27,143 nt of DNA, from the NCBI GenBank assembly GCA_964368275.1, contig CAYJAQ010000018.1, positions 1 to 27,143 of the forward strand, read 5' to 3'. This stretch comes from CAYJAQ01 sp964368275. GTDB lineage: Bacteria > Bacillota_I > Bacilli_A > ML615J-28 > CAG-313. The notes beneath the pieces were generated by a model. The model ran no database searches. It saw only the letters and a list, made by a program, of their open reading frames with translations, and was not told the DNA's origin. The translations under genes were made by a program, and so were the position numbers. Below, one piece after another: positions 1 through 8,108 of the stretch; position 1 is the stretch's first letter; each line of letters begins with the position of its first letter.

Positions 1-257
1 ATAATATATATTATGTTAACTAGATAAAAACAAAGGCAATAAGCCAATAATATCAACTTTCAATAAACATGTTGATAAGTGTGTGAAACTAGTTGATAAG
101 TATTTATATAGTATTATAATGATCATTAAATTATGCTTTACATAATAATATGTCAGTTGCTACTGTTTATAAATCATATAGTTTTAAAATGTAAATTAGA
201 AGTCAAATTTCGCTCATTTTTGCGTTTTATATAACATTATATGTAATTACTACAATA

Positions 258-297
258 TGCTAAAAATGCGTTATAAGTGCTAAAAATGCCGTTATTA
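258..297. repeat. 20-bp tandem repeat, two copies
   Basis: Two adjacent copies of a unit beginning TGCTAAAAATGC occupy 258-277 and 278-297, and differ at a few positions near the end of the unit. The core TGC-TAAAAA-TGC is flanked by GTTATA-like sequence in both copies. With only two copies the significance is limited. No gene lies within 400 bases. Confidence 0.6.
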
Positions 298-538
298 TAA
301 ATATGACTAATTTGCTCTATATAATCTAGCTTTGACAACAATTCAAGTGGGTAAATATTCATCTTTTATATTTCAAACGCGTAGAGAAAGGTTATTTTTT
401 ATGATAATTAAGTTATTTTATAGAAGTTCGTTTTGCTAAAACTTCTCTTAAAAATTTTGAGCGTAAATTAGATGTAAAATTTAGTAAAAATTGCTATGGT
501 AGATGTTTCTGCTAATTTCAAATTAATATCCTAGTTCA

Positions 539-569
539 ATAAAAAAAGACTGAGTTGATTTCAGTCTTT
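539..569 (-). terminator. Rho-independent terminator (distal of two)
   Basis: A perfect 9-bp stem pairs 545-553 with 561-569 around a 7-nt loop. On the minus strand it is followed by a run of seven T. It lies about 25 bases beyond another terminator, so it acts as a back-up for the minus-strand operon ending at 709. Confidence 0.75.
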
Positions 570-593
570 AAGTTTGATCTTCTCTCTTCTATA

Positions 594-618
594 ATAAAAA
601 AAGGTAGAAAACTCTACC
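594..618 (-). terminator. Rho-independent terminator of the hydrolase-end operon
   Basis: The stem GGTAGA/TCTACC (603-608 with 613-618) has a 4-nt loop and is followed on the minus strand by a T run (602 down to 596). It is the first terminator after the stop codon at 709 and closes the minus-strand gene run. Confidence 0.8.
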
Positions 619-708
619 ATTAATAATTAAAACGTTTTATAGAAGCCCAACTGGTAAATATTCACTCAATTTTATTTCGAACGCTTTCAGAAAGGTTATT
701 TTGATGGT

Positions 709-1629
709 TTATTTATTTTTTTTAATAAAACTAATAATATCATTAAAAAACTTTTCACGAACCGCTGGCATTTCATTTGCACATTCGTGGCGTGCGTATT
801 CGTATAATATGATGTTGCATCTTAAACCAATTCTTTGGTATTGTTCGTATAGTTTAGTAGGACCTTTACCAAAACCACCTACAGGATCGTCTGCACCAGA
901 AACAATTAAAAGCTCTAAATGCTTATTAATTCTCATCCGATTGTTTTTTGTGGCTGATTCGATCATTGTCTTGCCGAGTGAATAGTAATAGTCAACAGGG
1001 TACATCATACCACAATATGGATCATTAATATAATCTTCAACAACTTTATGATCACGAGTTAGCCAAGCTAGCTTCCCCTCTTTTTTCTTAAATTTTTTAT
1101 CAAAAGTACCAACACCCATGTTATCAATAAACTTGGAATATTTAATTTGTTTTTTACTCATAAATAGTTTAGAAATACATTTGCTTAATTTATATTTAAA
1201 TGTTGGAGCGTCAGTTCCTGATAAAATGACTTTGTTAAAGTCTGTTGGATAGATTTCAATATATCTTTGTGCAACCATCGATGACATACTATGGGCAAAA
1301 AGAATTTTTGGAAGATCATCAAAGCGACATAAAACTTCATCATGAATGATTTTAATGCTTTTTATAATGGCTGAGCAAAAATCATATCTAGTTATTACGC
1401 CGACTTTTTCGGGGGAACCTGCTGTTAAACCATGTGCATAGAGGTCGCAACCGACTACCACATAGCCATTATCAGCTAATTCTTCAGCAAATTTTTCATA
1501 TCGGCCGATATGTTCGGCCATGCCATGGGCAATTTGAATGACACCTTTAACTTCTTCTTCCGTTTCGGGACCCCAAATGAGGACGTTTAAATTGGTGATG
1601 TCATCAAAAACAATTGATTGTTTTAGCAT
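709..1629 (-). CDS. Alpha/beta hydrolase (Hydrolase_4 / monoacylglycerol lipase-like)
   Basis: This is a 306-residue cytoplasmic alpha/beta hydrolase of the serine aminopeptidase S33 / lysophospholipase-like family, probably an esterase or lipase of unknown substrate. The N-terminal HGMAEHIGRYEKFA (35-48) is a hallmark of the family, and DLYAHG (62-67) stands where DHRGHG is usual. The likely catalytic triad is Ser114 in FAHSMSS, Asp247 or Asp248 in GADDP, and His281 in ARHEC. The nucleophile elbow is odd: both glycines of the usual G-H-S-M-G are replaced (A112, S116). The start is fixed by AAAGGAG 8 bases upstream of ATG, which overlaps the end of deoB (5-base gap). It is the last gene of the run. 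Low activity or a specialised substrate is possible. There is no signal peptide or membrane segment. Confidence 0.85.
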   Translation of the reverse strand: MLKQSIVFDDITNLNVLIWGPETEEEVKGVIQIAHGMAEHIGRYEKFAEELADNGYVVVGCDLYAHGLTAGSPEKVGVITRYDFCSAIIKSIKIIHDEVLCRFDDLPKILFAHSMSSMVAQRYIEIYPTDFNKVILSGTDAPTFKYKLSKCISKLFMSKKQIKYSKFIDNMGVGTFDKKFKKKEGKLAWLTRDHKVVEDYINDPYCGMMYPVDYYYSLGKTMIESATKNNRMRINKHLELLIVSGADDPVGGFGKGPTKLYEQYQRIGLRCNIILYEYARHECANEMPAVREKFFNDIISFIKKNK

Positions 1630-1634
1630 TATAA

Positions 1635-2819
1635 TTACTCCTTTATTTTATCAAAAATACTTTGACCAATATTTGGTTTGTTGATATTAAAGTTTTCAGC
1701 GATACTTGTAGCAACTGTCGCGAAGGAATTTTGTGGGGGAAGGGTTTGACCTTTTATGTGGTTGTGATAAACGATTAAAGGTACATATTCACGAGTATGG
1801 TCAGTGCCATGATGAATTGGATCATTACCATGATCAGCAACAATAAATAATAGATCAGTATCAGACATTGCTTTAATGAATGTTGTTAACTGTAAATCGA
1901 ATTGTTCAATTGCTTTGGCATAGCCTTCTAGATTGCGTCGATGGCCATATAAAGCATCAAAGTCAACAAGATTGGTAAAGCAAAGACCAGTAAAATCTTT
2001 TTTTAACATTTCAATAGTAATATCCATGCCATTTTCATTACTTTTTGTGCGATGAGTTTCCGTGATACCCTGGCCATCAAAAATATCATTTATCTTGCCG
2101 ATTGCGATGACGTCAAAACCATTATTTTTCAATTCGTCAAGTGTTGTTGGGGCAAACGGTTTTATGGCATAATCATGACGGTTAGTAGTACGAGCAAAAT
2201 TCTCCTTAGAGCGTCCGACATATGGTCTTGCGATGATTCGTCCAACCATCCACTCAGGGCGTGCTTTGGTAAGTTCACGAGTAAATGCACAAATGTCATA
2301 AAGTTCTTGTAAAGGGATAATTTCTTCGTTTGCTGCTATCTGTAAAACGGAGTCAGCCGATGTATAGACAATTAGTGCGCCCGTTTTTAGTTGTTCCTCA
2401 CCGAGATCTTTTATAATTTCAGTACCACTAGCACTGATGTTTCCAATTACTTTCCGTCCACTAAATTTTTCAATTTCAGTAATCAATTCTTGTGGAAATC
2501 CGGTATCAGTAAAAGACGGAAAAGGGGTGATTACCTTTAATCCCATTATTTCAAAGTGACCAGTTAAAGTGTCTTTCCCTGTACTAAGTTCTGCCATTTT
2601 TGTAACAATAGCAAGTGGCTTAGTAGTAGTACCAACTGATTTACAAGGAGTTAGATTACCTATTCCCAACTTTTCTAAAGTTGGAACGCTTAGAGGATAG
2701 TTATTGGCAATATGGCCAAAAGTATTTGCACCTAAATCGTTATATTGGATGGCATCAGGTAATTCGCCGACACCCATTGAGTCAGTTACGATGACAAAAA
2801 CTCTTTTAAAATTATTCAT
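1635..2819 (-). CDS. deoB: Phosphopentomutase
   Basis: This 394-residue enzyme interconverts ribose-1-phosphate and ribose-5-phosphate (and the deoxy forms), feeding nucleoside salvage into the pentose phosphate pathway. It is a two-Mn alkaline-phosphatase-superfamily enzyme. Visible motifs are TDSMGVGELPDA with metal-ligand Asp13, GKDTLTG (81-87) with Thr84 as the residue phosphorylated in the family, NLVDFDALYGHRRN, and ADHGNDPIHHGTDHTRE, which carries the remaining Asp/His ligands. A longer frame would start at 2855, but ATG 2819 has AAAGGAG just upstream and matches the family N-terminus. It overlaps the 3' end of xerD by 8 bases, indicating translational coupling. The order spoIIM-xerD-deoB is that of Bacillus subtilis (there with fur between spoIIM and xerD). 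Confidence 0.96.
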   Translation of the reverse strand: MNNFKRVFVIVTDSMGVGELPDAIQYNDLGANTFGHIANNYPLSVPTLEKLGIGNLTPCKSVGTTTKPLAIVTKMAELSTGKDTLTGHFEIMGLKVITPFPSFTDTGFPQELITEIEKFSGRKVIGNISASGTEIIKDLGEEQLKTGALIVYTSADSVLQIAANEEIIPLQELYDICAFTRELTKARPEWMVGRIIARPYVGRSKENFARTTNRHDYAIKPFAPTTLDELKNNGFDVIAIGKINDIFDGQGITETHRTKSNENGMDITIEMLKKDFTGLCFTNLVDFDALYGHRRNLEGYAKAIEQFDLQLTTFIKAMSDTDLLFIVADHGNDPIHHGTDHTREYVPLIVYHNHIKGQTLPPQNSFATVATSIAENFNINKPNIGQSIFDKIKE

Positions 2820-3720
2820 TTTTTTCTCCTTTAGCGCGTGGATGAGCACTATCATACACTTCTTTAATTTTTTTCATACTTAAATGTGTGTAAATTTGGG
2901 TAGTGGAAATATCCTCATGACCTAATAATTCTTGAATAAGACGCAAATCAATGCCTGCTTCAAGTAGGTGAGTAGCAAAACTATGTCGTAATGTATGAGG
3001 TGATATTTCTTTGGTTATTCCCGCTATTTTTGCTTGTTCTTTTAAAATATTAAAAAAACTAATTCTACTAATAGGTTGTCCATGATTGTTAAGAAAAATG
3101 TATCCATTATCTTTTCCCTTTACTAATAAGGGGCGACCTTCTGTGATATATTTACGTAGTATTTTTAAAGCATAGTCATTTACGGGAACGATTCGTTCTT
3201 TTGAACCTTTCCCTAAAATCTTAATCATTTTACTTGTAAGGTGAAGATTACTAATTTGTAGTGTTACTAATTCAGTAACCCGCAGCCCACTAGAATAAAC
3301 AAGTTCCACCATAGCTTGGTTACGTAGATGGAGTGGTGTATCACCTGCTAAGCTATCTAAAAGTTTAGCAACTTCTTCCACTGATAAAACGACAGGAAGT
3401 TTTTTATCAGTTTTAGGTGAACTTACTTCTAAGGCAATATTTTTCTTAACTACGCGCTCTAAGGTTAGAAATTTATGAAATGATTTAATACTACTTAAAT
3501 AACGGTTAATAGAAGTTGAGGTATATTTTTTCTTTTTTAGGCTAGCTAAAAATTTTTTAATATGGTCTTCATTTATTAATTCGGGATCATCAACCCAAAG
3601 GGTGTTTTCAAGATAATCAACATAGTTACGAATATCTTTCTCGTAGGAGCTAATCGTGTTAGATGACATCCGGCGCTCACTTTGTAAATAATAGCGATAT
3701 TCGGTGATTAGATCTTTCAC
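2812..3720 (-). CDS. xerD: Site-specific tyrosine recombinase XerD
   Basis: This 302-residue tyrosine recombinase resolves chromosome dimers at dif together with a XerC-type partner. It has an N-terminal SAM-like core-binding domain (about 1-85) and a catalytic domain (about 105-290). The active-site set is complete: Arg147 in SSGLRVTE, Lys171 in LGKGSKE, His242 and Arg245 in HTLRHSF, His268 in LLGHED, and nucleophile Tyr277 in TQIYTHL. The C-terminal HPRAKG resembles the conserved XerD tail. I place the start at a GTG (3720) with GAAAGGAGC upstream. The in-frame extension to 3777 runs back into the previous gene and has no family support. The neighbours deoB and spoIIM match the Bacillus xerD (ripX) locus, which favours XerD over XerC. 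Confidence 0.93.
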   Translation of the reverse strand: MKDLITEYRYYLQSERRMSSNTISSYEKDIRNYVDYLENTLWVDDPELINEDHIKKFLASLKKKKYTSTSINRYLSSIKSFHKFLTLERVVKKNIALEVSSPKTDKKLPVVLSVEEVAKLLDSLAGDTPLHLRNQAMVELVYSSGLRVTELVTLQISNLHLTSKMIKILGKGSKERIVPVNDYALKILRKYITEGRPLLVKGKDNGYIFLNNHGQPISRISFFNILKEQAKIAGITKEISPHTLRHSFATHLLEAGIDLRLIQELLGHEDISTTQIYTHLSMKKIKEVYDSAHPRAKGEKNE

Positions 3721-3733
3721 ATTATGCTCCTTT

Positions 3734-4249
3734 CTAGCTGAGTAAAACAGTAATAAAACTATAGATGACACAGCCAATTGTAATAAGAAATAAAAAATTT
3801 AAATAGTTATTTATTACCATTTTTTGATTTGTTTTAACAAAGGATAGTCGTATCGAAATGATACTAATAAAGATTGTTAAGGGTACTAAAATGAATAAAT
3901 CCCATAGGGCATTTTTAATGAAGATAATGGTTCCAAACAGAGCATTGGTTTTCAGAAGGAATCCCCACATTAATCCCATAAAGTATCCTTTACCAAAAAT
4001 AATTACATAAGTAATAATGAATCCCATTGCTAGTAGTCCCAATATCCAAATTAAAAATAAGGGCCAATAGTTTAAAGAAAAAATGTTTAGAAAATTGACA
4101 ACATCACTGCTATTATCTTTGATAATAATATTTGCATCAAGAACAGTAATCTTAGCGATTGATAACCCTCCTATGAGCGTTCCAAATAAAAAAGTTAGGT
4201 AAATACTCACATTAAGTTTTGTAAAAAGGGTTGATTTAATGCGTTTCAC
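3734..4249 (-). CDS. SpoIIM-family membrane protein (stage II sporulation protein M-like)
   Basis: This 171-residue polytopic membrane protein has about five hydrophobic segments (near 14-33, 60-85, 88-104, 113-132 and 149-170). The spacing and the GKGYFMGLMWG segment followed by FIKNALWDLFILVP resemble SpoIIM / DUF95 proteins. In Bacillus, SpoIIM belongs to the SpoIID-SpoIIM-SpoIIP machine that remodels septal peptidoglycan during engulfment. Position upstream of xerD-deoB, as in Bacillus, supports the call. The first codon is GTG, with AGGTGA 6 bases before it; the nearby ATG is out of frame. The sequence is divergent, so the role in this organism is inferred. It starts 10 bases after the hemW stop and ends 13 bases before xerD. 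Confidence 0.75.
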   Translation of the reverse strand: MKRIKSTLFTKLNVSIYLTFLFGTLIGGLSIAKITVLDANIIIKDNSSDVVNFLNIFSLNYWPLFLIWILGLLAMGFIITYVIIFGKGYFMGLMWGFLLKTNALFGTIIFIKNALWDLFILVPLTIFISIISIRLSFVKTNQKMVINNYLNFLFLITIGCVIYSFITVLLS

Positions 4250-4259
4250 TCATTGTCAC

Positions 4260-5390
4260 CTATCTTATTTCATTTAGAATAAAATTGCTTAAGTATAGGT
4301 ATTTCTCTGGTATTCTAATATAATCATTAATAACTTCTAGATGACCATTATTAATAAGGGTAGTAATGTTTGGATATACATCTAATAAGTTTTGATTATA
4401 CTTATTTTCAAACTTTTTAAGTGATAATCCGTTAATCAGTCTTAGTGCTAAAATAACTTTTTCCCACATAGCTTCAGTTTCAGTAATGTATTCATTAGTG
4501 GTTTTAATAATTTCATCGCGATTTATGCCATCATAATATTGTTTTAAATTCTGCGTGATTTGATAGCGATAATGATTGTAGTAACCAGAACTACCAGCAC
4601 CAATGCTAATATATTCTTCATTACTCCAATATATGAGATTGTGCTTAGCTTCATAACCATTGAGTGCAAAGTTACTTAATTCGTAGTGCTTAAAAGCATG
4701 TTTCTTTAATTTTTCTATAATATGAAAATACATGGTACTCTCTAAATCTTCATCAATTAATTTAAAAGTTCCTTTTTGGTATTGATGAAAAAGAATGGTT
4801 TTTTCTTCCAAAATTAGTGAATATGTTGAAAGATGGGTAATCGGCAAGGTCAGAAAAAGGGTTAAATCTTCATCTAAGTCCTTTATGTTCTCACCCATTA
4901 TTCCGTACATTAGGTCAACACTAATATTGTGGAAACCGGCCTCTTTTAATTGATTAAGTTTATCCAATATATCGGTATAATCACACTTGCGACCAATGAC
5001 TTGTTGGAGTTTCGGCTGAAAGGTTTGAATGCCAATGCTTATGCGATTAATGTGGTTAGATTTTAATAAAGTAATTAATTGTTGATTAATGTCTTCAGGA
5101 TTGATTTCAATCGTATATTCTTCAATTTGTGAAAAGTCAACTACTGATTCGATTGCTAGCAGTAACCGTGATAAATCATCTAGTGCAAGCGAACTTGGTG
5201 TTCCCCCACCAATATAAATAGTTTTAATATTGGTTTTTAAAGAGGCTGCATTTAAGCTAATTTCTTTAATTAAATAGTCTACATATTCAGTCTTGCGTTC
5301 TGAACTTGCAACCATTTTGAAAAAATCGCAATAATTGCAGATATGGTGGCAAAAGGGGATGTGAATATACAGCCCGCTTTTATTGTTCAT
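4260..5390 (-). CDS. hemW: Radical SAM protein HemW (heme chaperone, coproporphyrinogen III oxidase-like)
   Basis: This 376-residue radical SAM enzyme resembles oxygen-independent coproporphyrinogen III oxidase, but the HemW subgroup is a heme-binding chaperone. Cys14, Cys18 and Cys21 in HIPFCHHICNYC form the CX3CX2C site for the 4Fe-4S cluster. IGGGTPSS (near 60-68) binds SAM, and EINPED follows. HemW proteins lack the extra N-terminal residues of true HemN and are typically about 380 residues, as here. Its start overlaps the lepA stop by 11 bases with only a weak GGA-type site, so translation is probably coupled to lepA. The lepA-hemW pair is a standard Firmicutes arrangement. Whether the cell makes heme cannot be judged from this window. 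Confidence 0.9.
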   Translation of the reverse strand: MNNKSGLYIHIPFCHHICNYCDFFKMVASSERKTEYVDYLIKEISLNAASLKTNIKTIYIGGGTPSSLALDDLSRLLLAIESVVDFSQIEEYTIEINPEDINQQLITLLKSNHINRISIGIQTFQPKLQQVIGRKCDYTDILDKLNQLKEAGFHNISVDLMYGIMGENIKDLDEDLTLFLTLPITHLSTYSLILEEKTILFHQYQKGTFKLIDEDLESTMYFHIIEKLKKHAFKHYELSNFALNGYEAKHNLIYWSNEEYISIGAGSSGYYNHYRYQITQNLKQYYDGINRDEIIKTTNEYITETEAMWEKVILALRLINGLSLKKFENKYNQNLLDVYPNITTLINNGHLEVINDYIRIPEKYLYLSNFILNEIR

Positions 5391-7209
5391 CGATTTCCAA
5401 GATTGCTAAGAAAGCTGATTGTGGAATTTCAACATTACCAACTTGCTTCATGCGTTTCTTACCTTCTTTTTGTTTTTCTAGTAACTTCTTCTTACGTGAA
5501 ACGTCGCCACCGTAACATTTTGCAAGAACATCTTTGCGTAGAGCAGCAATATTTTCGCGTGCAATAATCTTGTTAGAAATGGCTGCTTGGACAGGTACTT
5601 CGAACATTTGACGGGGAATAACCCGGCGTAGTTTCTGGACAAGTGCTCGCCCTTTATTATAAGCAAAGTCTTTGTGAATAATAACACTTAAAGCATCTAC
5701 TCGCTCACCATTTAGTAAAATGTCTAGTTTTACTAGATTTGATTCTCGGTAGTTTGATAGCTCATAGTCAAATGAGGCATAGCCTCGAGTGGTTGACTTT
5801 AAGCGATCAAAAAAATCATAAACGATTTCAGCTAGTGGAATGTCGTAATGCAAGGAAACGCGGGTTTGGTCGATATATTCCATATTAACAAAATTGCCAC
5901 GTTTGTTTTGACATAATTCCATAATCGGGCCGACATGTTCGGTCGGCACCATAATAACCGCTTTTACATAAGGTTCTTCAATTCGCTTAACTGTTGTTAG
6001 GTCAGGTAAAAGACTAGGATTATCAACTTTTATCATATTACCATTAGTTAGATAAACGTGATAATCAACGCTAGGGGCGGTTGCAATAATTTCAATTTTG
6101 AATTCGCGTTCTATCCGCTCTTGAATAACATCCATATGGAGTAGTCCTAAAAATCCAGCGCGAAAGCCATGACCTAATGCTTGTGATGTTTCCGGCTCGA
6201 AAGTAAGAGCAGCATCATTAAGTTTTAATTTTTCCAGTGCTTCTTTTAGTTCATCGTATTTATTAGATTCAATCGGATATATTCCACAAAAGACCATGGA
6301 GTTCATTCTGCGATATCCTGGCAAAGGATTTGATGCTGGATTAGTTTCATTAGTAATGGTATCACCAACGTGGACGGTTAAAATTTCTTTTATGCTCGCT
6401 GCTATCCAACCAACATCACCAACTGTTAAAAAATCGCGTTTCTTTTCTTTGGGCGTCATAACACCTAGTTCGGTAATTTCGTAAATGGCATTGGTAGCCA
6501 TCATTTTAATACGATCACCTTTTTTAATAGTTCCCTCCGTAATTCTAATGAGGGGAACAACGCCACGATAGGAGTCATAATATGAGTCAAAAATCAAGGC
6601 TTGTAATGGGGCAGTAGGGTCACCAGTCGGTGCAGGAATTTCGCGAACTATTTTTTCAAGTAATTCCTTAATGCCAATTCCTTCCTTAGCAGAAGCAAGT
6701 ACGGCGTCGCTTGCATCAAGACCTATTACATCTTCTATTTCTTTTTTTACTTTATCCGGATCTGCTGCCGGTAAGTCAATTTTATTAATCAAAGGAATAA
6801 TCTCTAGATTGTTGTCAACGGCTAAATAGACATTAGCTAATGTTTGAGCTTCAATTCCTTGAGCAGCATCAACAACTAATACGGCACCTTCACAAGCTGC
6901 TAAGCTACGAGATACTTCATAAGTAAAGTCGACATGACCGGGAGTATCAATTAGATGAAAAATATATTCAATGCCATCATCAGCAGTATATTTCAATTCA
7001 ACAGCGTTTAGCTTAATGGTAATACCACGCTCACGTTCTAGATCCATTGAATCCAATATTTGAGCCTTCATTTCACGCACATCAATGGTACCAGTATATT
7101 CTAAGATTCGATCAGCAAGTGTACTTTTGCCGTGATCAATATGGGCAATAATGGAAAAATTACGAATTCGTTTTTGACGCTCACGTAATTCTTGATAATC
7201 TAGTTGCAT
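5380..7209 (-). CDS. lepA: Elongation factor 4 (translational GTPase LepA)
   Basis: This 609-residue ribosome-associated GTPase acts on stalled or mis-translocated ribosomes. Visible motifs are G1 AHIDHGKST (22-30), the RGIT switch, G3 DTPGH, and G4 NKID, followed by EF-G-like domains II, III and V. The LepA-specific C-terminal domain includes RKKKLLEKQKEGKKRMK and ends QSAFLAIL. Full length for the family is about 600. A frame opens earlier (7272), but MQLDYQELRERQKRIRNFSI with AGGTGA upstream is the conserved start. No terminator separates it from the downstream genes, so it probably shares a transcript with hemW and those after it. Confidence 0.97.
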   Translation of the reverse strand: MQLDYQELRERQKRIRNFSIIAHIDHGKSTLADRILEYTGTIDVREMKAQILDSMDLERERGITIKLNAVELKYTADDGIEYIFHLIDTPGHVDFTYEVSRSLAACEGAVLVVDAAQGIEAQTLANVYLAVDNNLEIIPLINKIDLPAADPDKVKKEIEDVIGLDASDAVLASAKEGIGIKELLEKIVREIPAPTGDPTAPLQALIFDSYYDSYRGVVPLIRITEGTIKKGDRIKMMATNAIYEITELGVMTPKEKKRDFLTVGDVGWIAASIKEILTVHVGDTITNETNPASNPLPGYRRMNSMVFCGIYPIESNKYDELKEALEKLKLNDAALTFEPETSQALGHGFRAGFLGLLHMDVIQERIEREFKIEIIATAPSVDYHVYLTNGNMIKVDNPSLLPDLTTVKRIEEPYVKAVIMVPTEHVGPIMELCQNKRGNFVNMEYIDQTRVSLHYDIPLAEIVYDFFDRLKSTTRGYASFDYELSNYRESNLVKLDILLNGERVDALSVIIHKDFAYNKGRALVQKLRRVIPRQMFEVPVQAAISNKIIARENIAALRKDVLAKCYGGDVSRKKKLLEKQKEGKKRMKQVGNVEIPQSAFLAILEIDEQ

Positions 7210-7252
7210 ATGTTCACCTATTTTCTTTATTACTATAATTCTATTCGCACTT

Positions 7253-7281
7253 ATTATACTACAAAACGACAAAAATTACTA
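7253..7281 (-). promoter_or_regulatory. Possible lepA promoter (weak -35)
   Basis: A perfect TATAAT lies on the minus strand at 7253-7258, about 45 bases before the lepA start. The hexamer 17 bases upstream (TAGTAA) matches the -35 consensus poorly. It is offered because the gap between the DapA-like gene and lepA (87 bases) is the largest in this gene run. Confidence 0.35.
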
Positions 7282-7296
7282 ATAAAATGCGAAGAG

Positions 7297-8067
7297 TTAT
7301 TCAAGAAGCGGTAGACGAACTGTTCCGACATTAATCCCTTCATTTCGAAGATATTTCTTAATTCCTATAGGATTAGGGTAGACTTGGACTAATTTAATAA
7401 TCGCTTCTAAATGAGCTTTATTAGAAATAGGGTCGTGCATTTCTTTCAAAGCAACATTGCTAATAACACTAATTATACCTTCAACTTTTTTAGCAAATCC
7501 CCAGAAAAAAAGTTCATCATTACCGAGGTATAAATCAATATTAGAAATTTTTAAAAGTTTATTTAGATGTTCAATATTACCAGTAGCATCTTTAATGCCC
7601 GTTATGTTATTAATATTGGCGAGTTCTCTAATTGTATTAATAGATAAACCCTTCCCACAGCGTTTGGGAATATTATAGATTAATATTTGCCTTTCAGTCG
7701 CTTTAGCAACTGTTTTAAAATGAGTTATAATTCCTTCATCAGTTGGTAAAATAAAATAGGGGACGGTTATTAAATAACCCGTTGGTTTTAAATAATCATA
7801 CTTGTTAATCTCTTTTAAAACTGATTGTGTTGACAATCCCCCAATGCAAAAGTAATAAGGTATTAGGTCACTATATTTTGATGCTATTTTTTTGAATAAA
7901 TTATCACGTTCACTATTTGTTAAAAGCATACCTTCTCCCGTTGTTCCCGCAATTACTATGCCATCACTGTGATTGCTGATTTGTTGATCAATAAGGTGGT
8001 ATAAGCATTTATAATCTATGTGTCCCTTTTTGTTAAAGGGGGTTATTATAGCTGTAAGTATTTTCAT
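7297..8067 (-). CDS. DapA-like class I aldolase (4-hydroxy-tetrahydrodipicolinate synthase family), shortened
   Basis: This 256-residue TIM-barrel protein belongs to the DHDPS / N-acetylneuraminate lyase superfamily. Compared with E. coli DapA from memory, the offset is a constant two residues. The Schiff-base Lys161 equivalent is Lys159 (GIKDATG), Tyr133 is Tyr131 (YNIPKR), Arg138 is Arg136, and Thr44 is Thr42 (GTTGE). Tyr107, the third member of the proton-relay triad, is Phe105 (VPYF). The protein is about 12 residues short before PNPIGIK and lacks about 20 residues of the C-terminal helix. It may be a weak DapA, a related pyruvate-dependent aldolase, or a gene in decline. ATG 8067 follows AAGGAG by 7 bases, better than the in-frame ATG two codons earlier. 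No other lysine-pathway gene is nearby. Confidence 0.75.
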   Translation of the reverse strand: MKILTAIITPFNKKGHIDYKCLYHLIDQQISNHSDGIVIAGTTGEGMLLTNSERDNLFKKIASKYSDLIPYYFCIGGLSTQSVLKEINKYDYLKPTGYLITVPYFILPTDEGIITHFKTVAKATERQILIYNIPKRCGKGLSINTIRELANINNITGIKDATGNIEHLNKLLKISNIDLYLGNDELFFWGFAKKVEGIISVISNVALKEMHDPISNKAHLEAIIKLVQVYPNPIGIKKYLRNEGINVGTVRLPLLE

Positions 8068-8108
8068 AAACATTCTCCTTAGGATGAGGGGGGGCTATTA
8101 GTAAAAGC

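Larger units (their letters stand above)
1..708. other. AT-rich gene-free interval at window edge
   Basis: I see no open frame here with a plausible ribosome binding site and family resemblance. It holds a GTTGATAAGT direct repeat (71-80 and 92-101), a 20-bp tandem repeat (258-297), a hairpin at 422-446, two minus-strand terminators (539-569 and 594-618), and a stretch at about 339-400 that resembles 645-700, the sequence just beyond the first gene. It may be an eroded gene remnant. No function can be given from sequence alone. Confidence 0.6.

Noticed and set aside
1..120. Replication origin from the DnaA-box-like TTATCAACA sites
   Set aside because: There are only two imperfect sites, and no dnaA or rnpA-rpmH neighbourhood. 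Kept only as a repeat observation.
701..985. Plus-strand open frame with a hydrophobic N-terminus opposite the hydrolase C-terminus
   Set aside because: It overlaps a recognisable hydrolase gene in antisense. The hydrophobicity comes from the T-rich complement of a Lys/Asn-rich tail.
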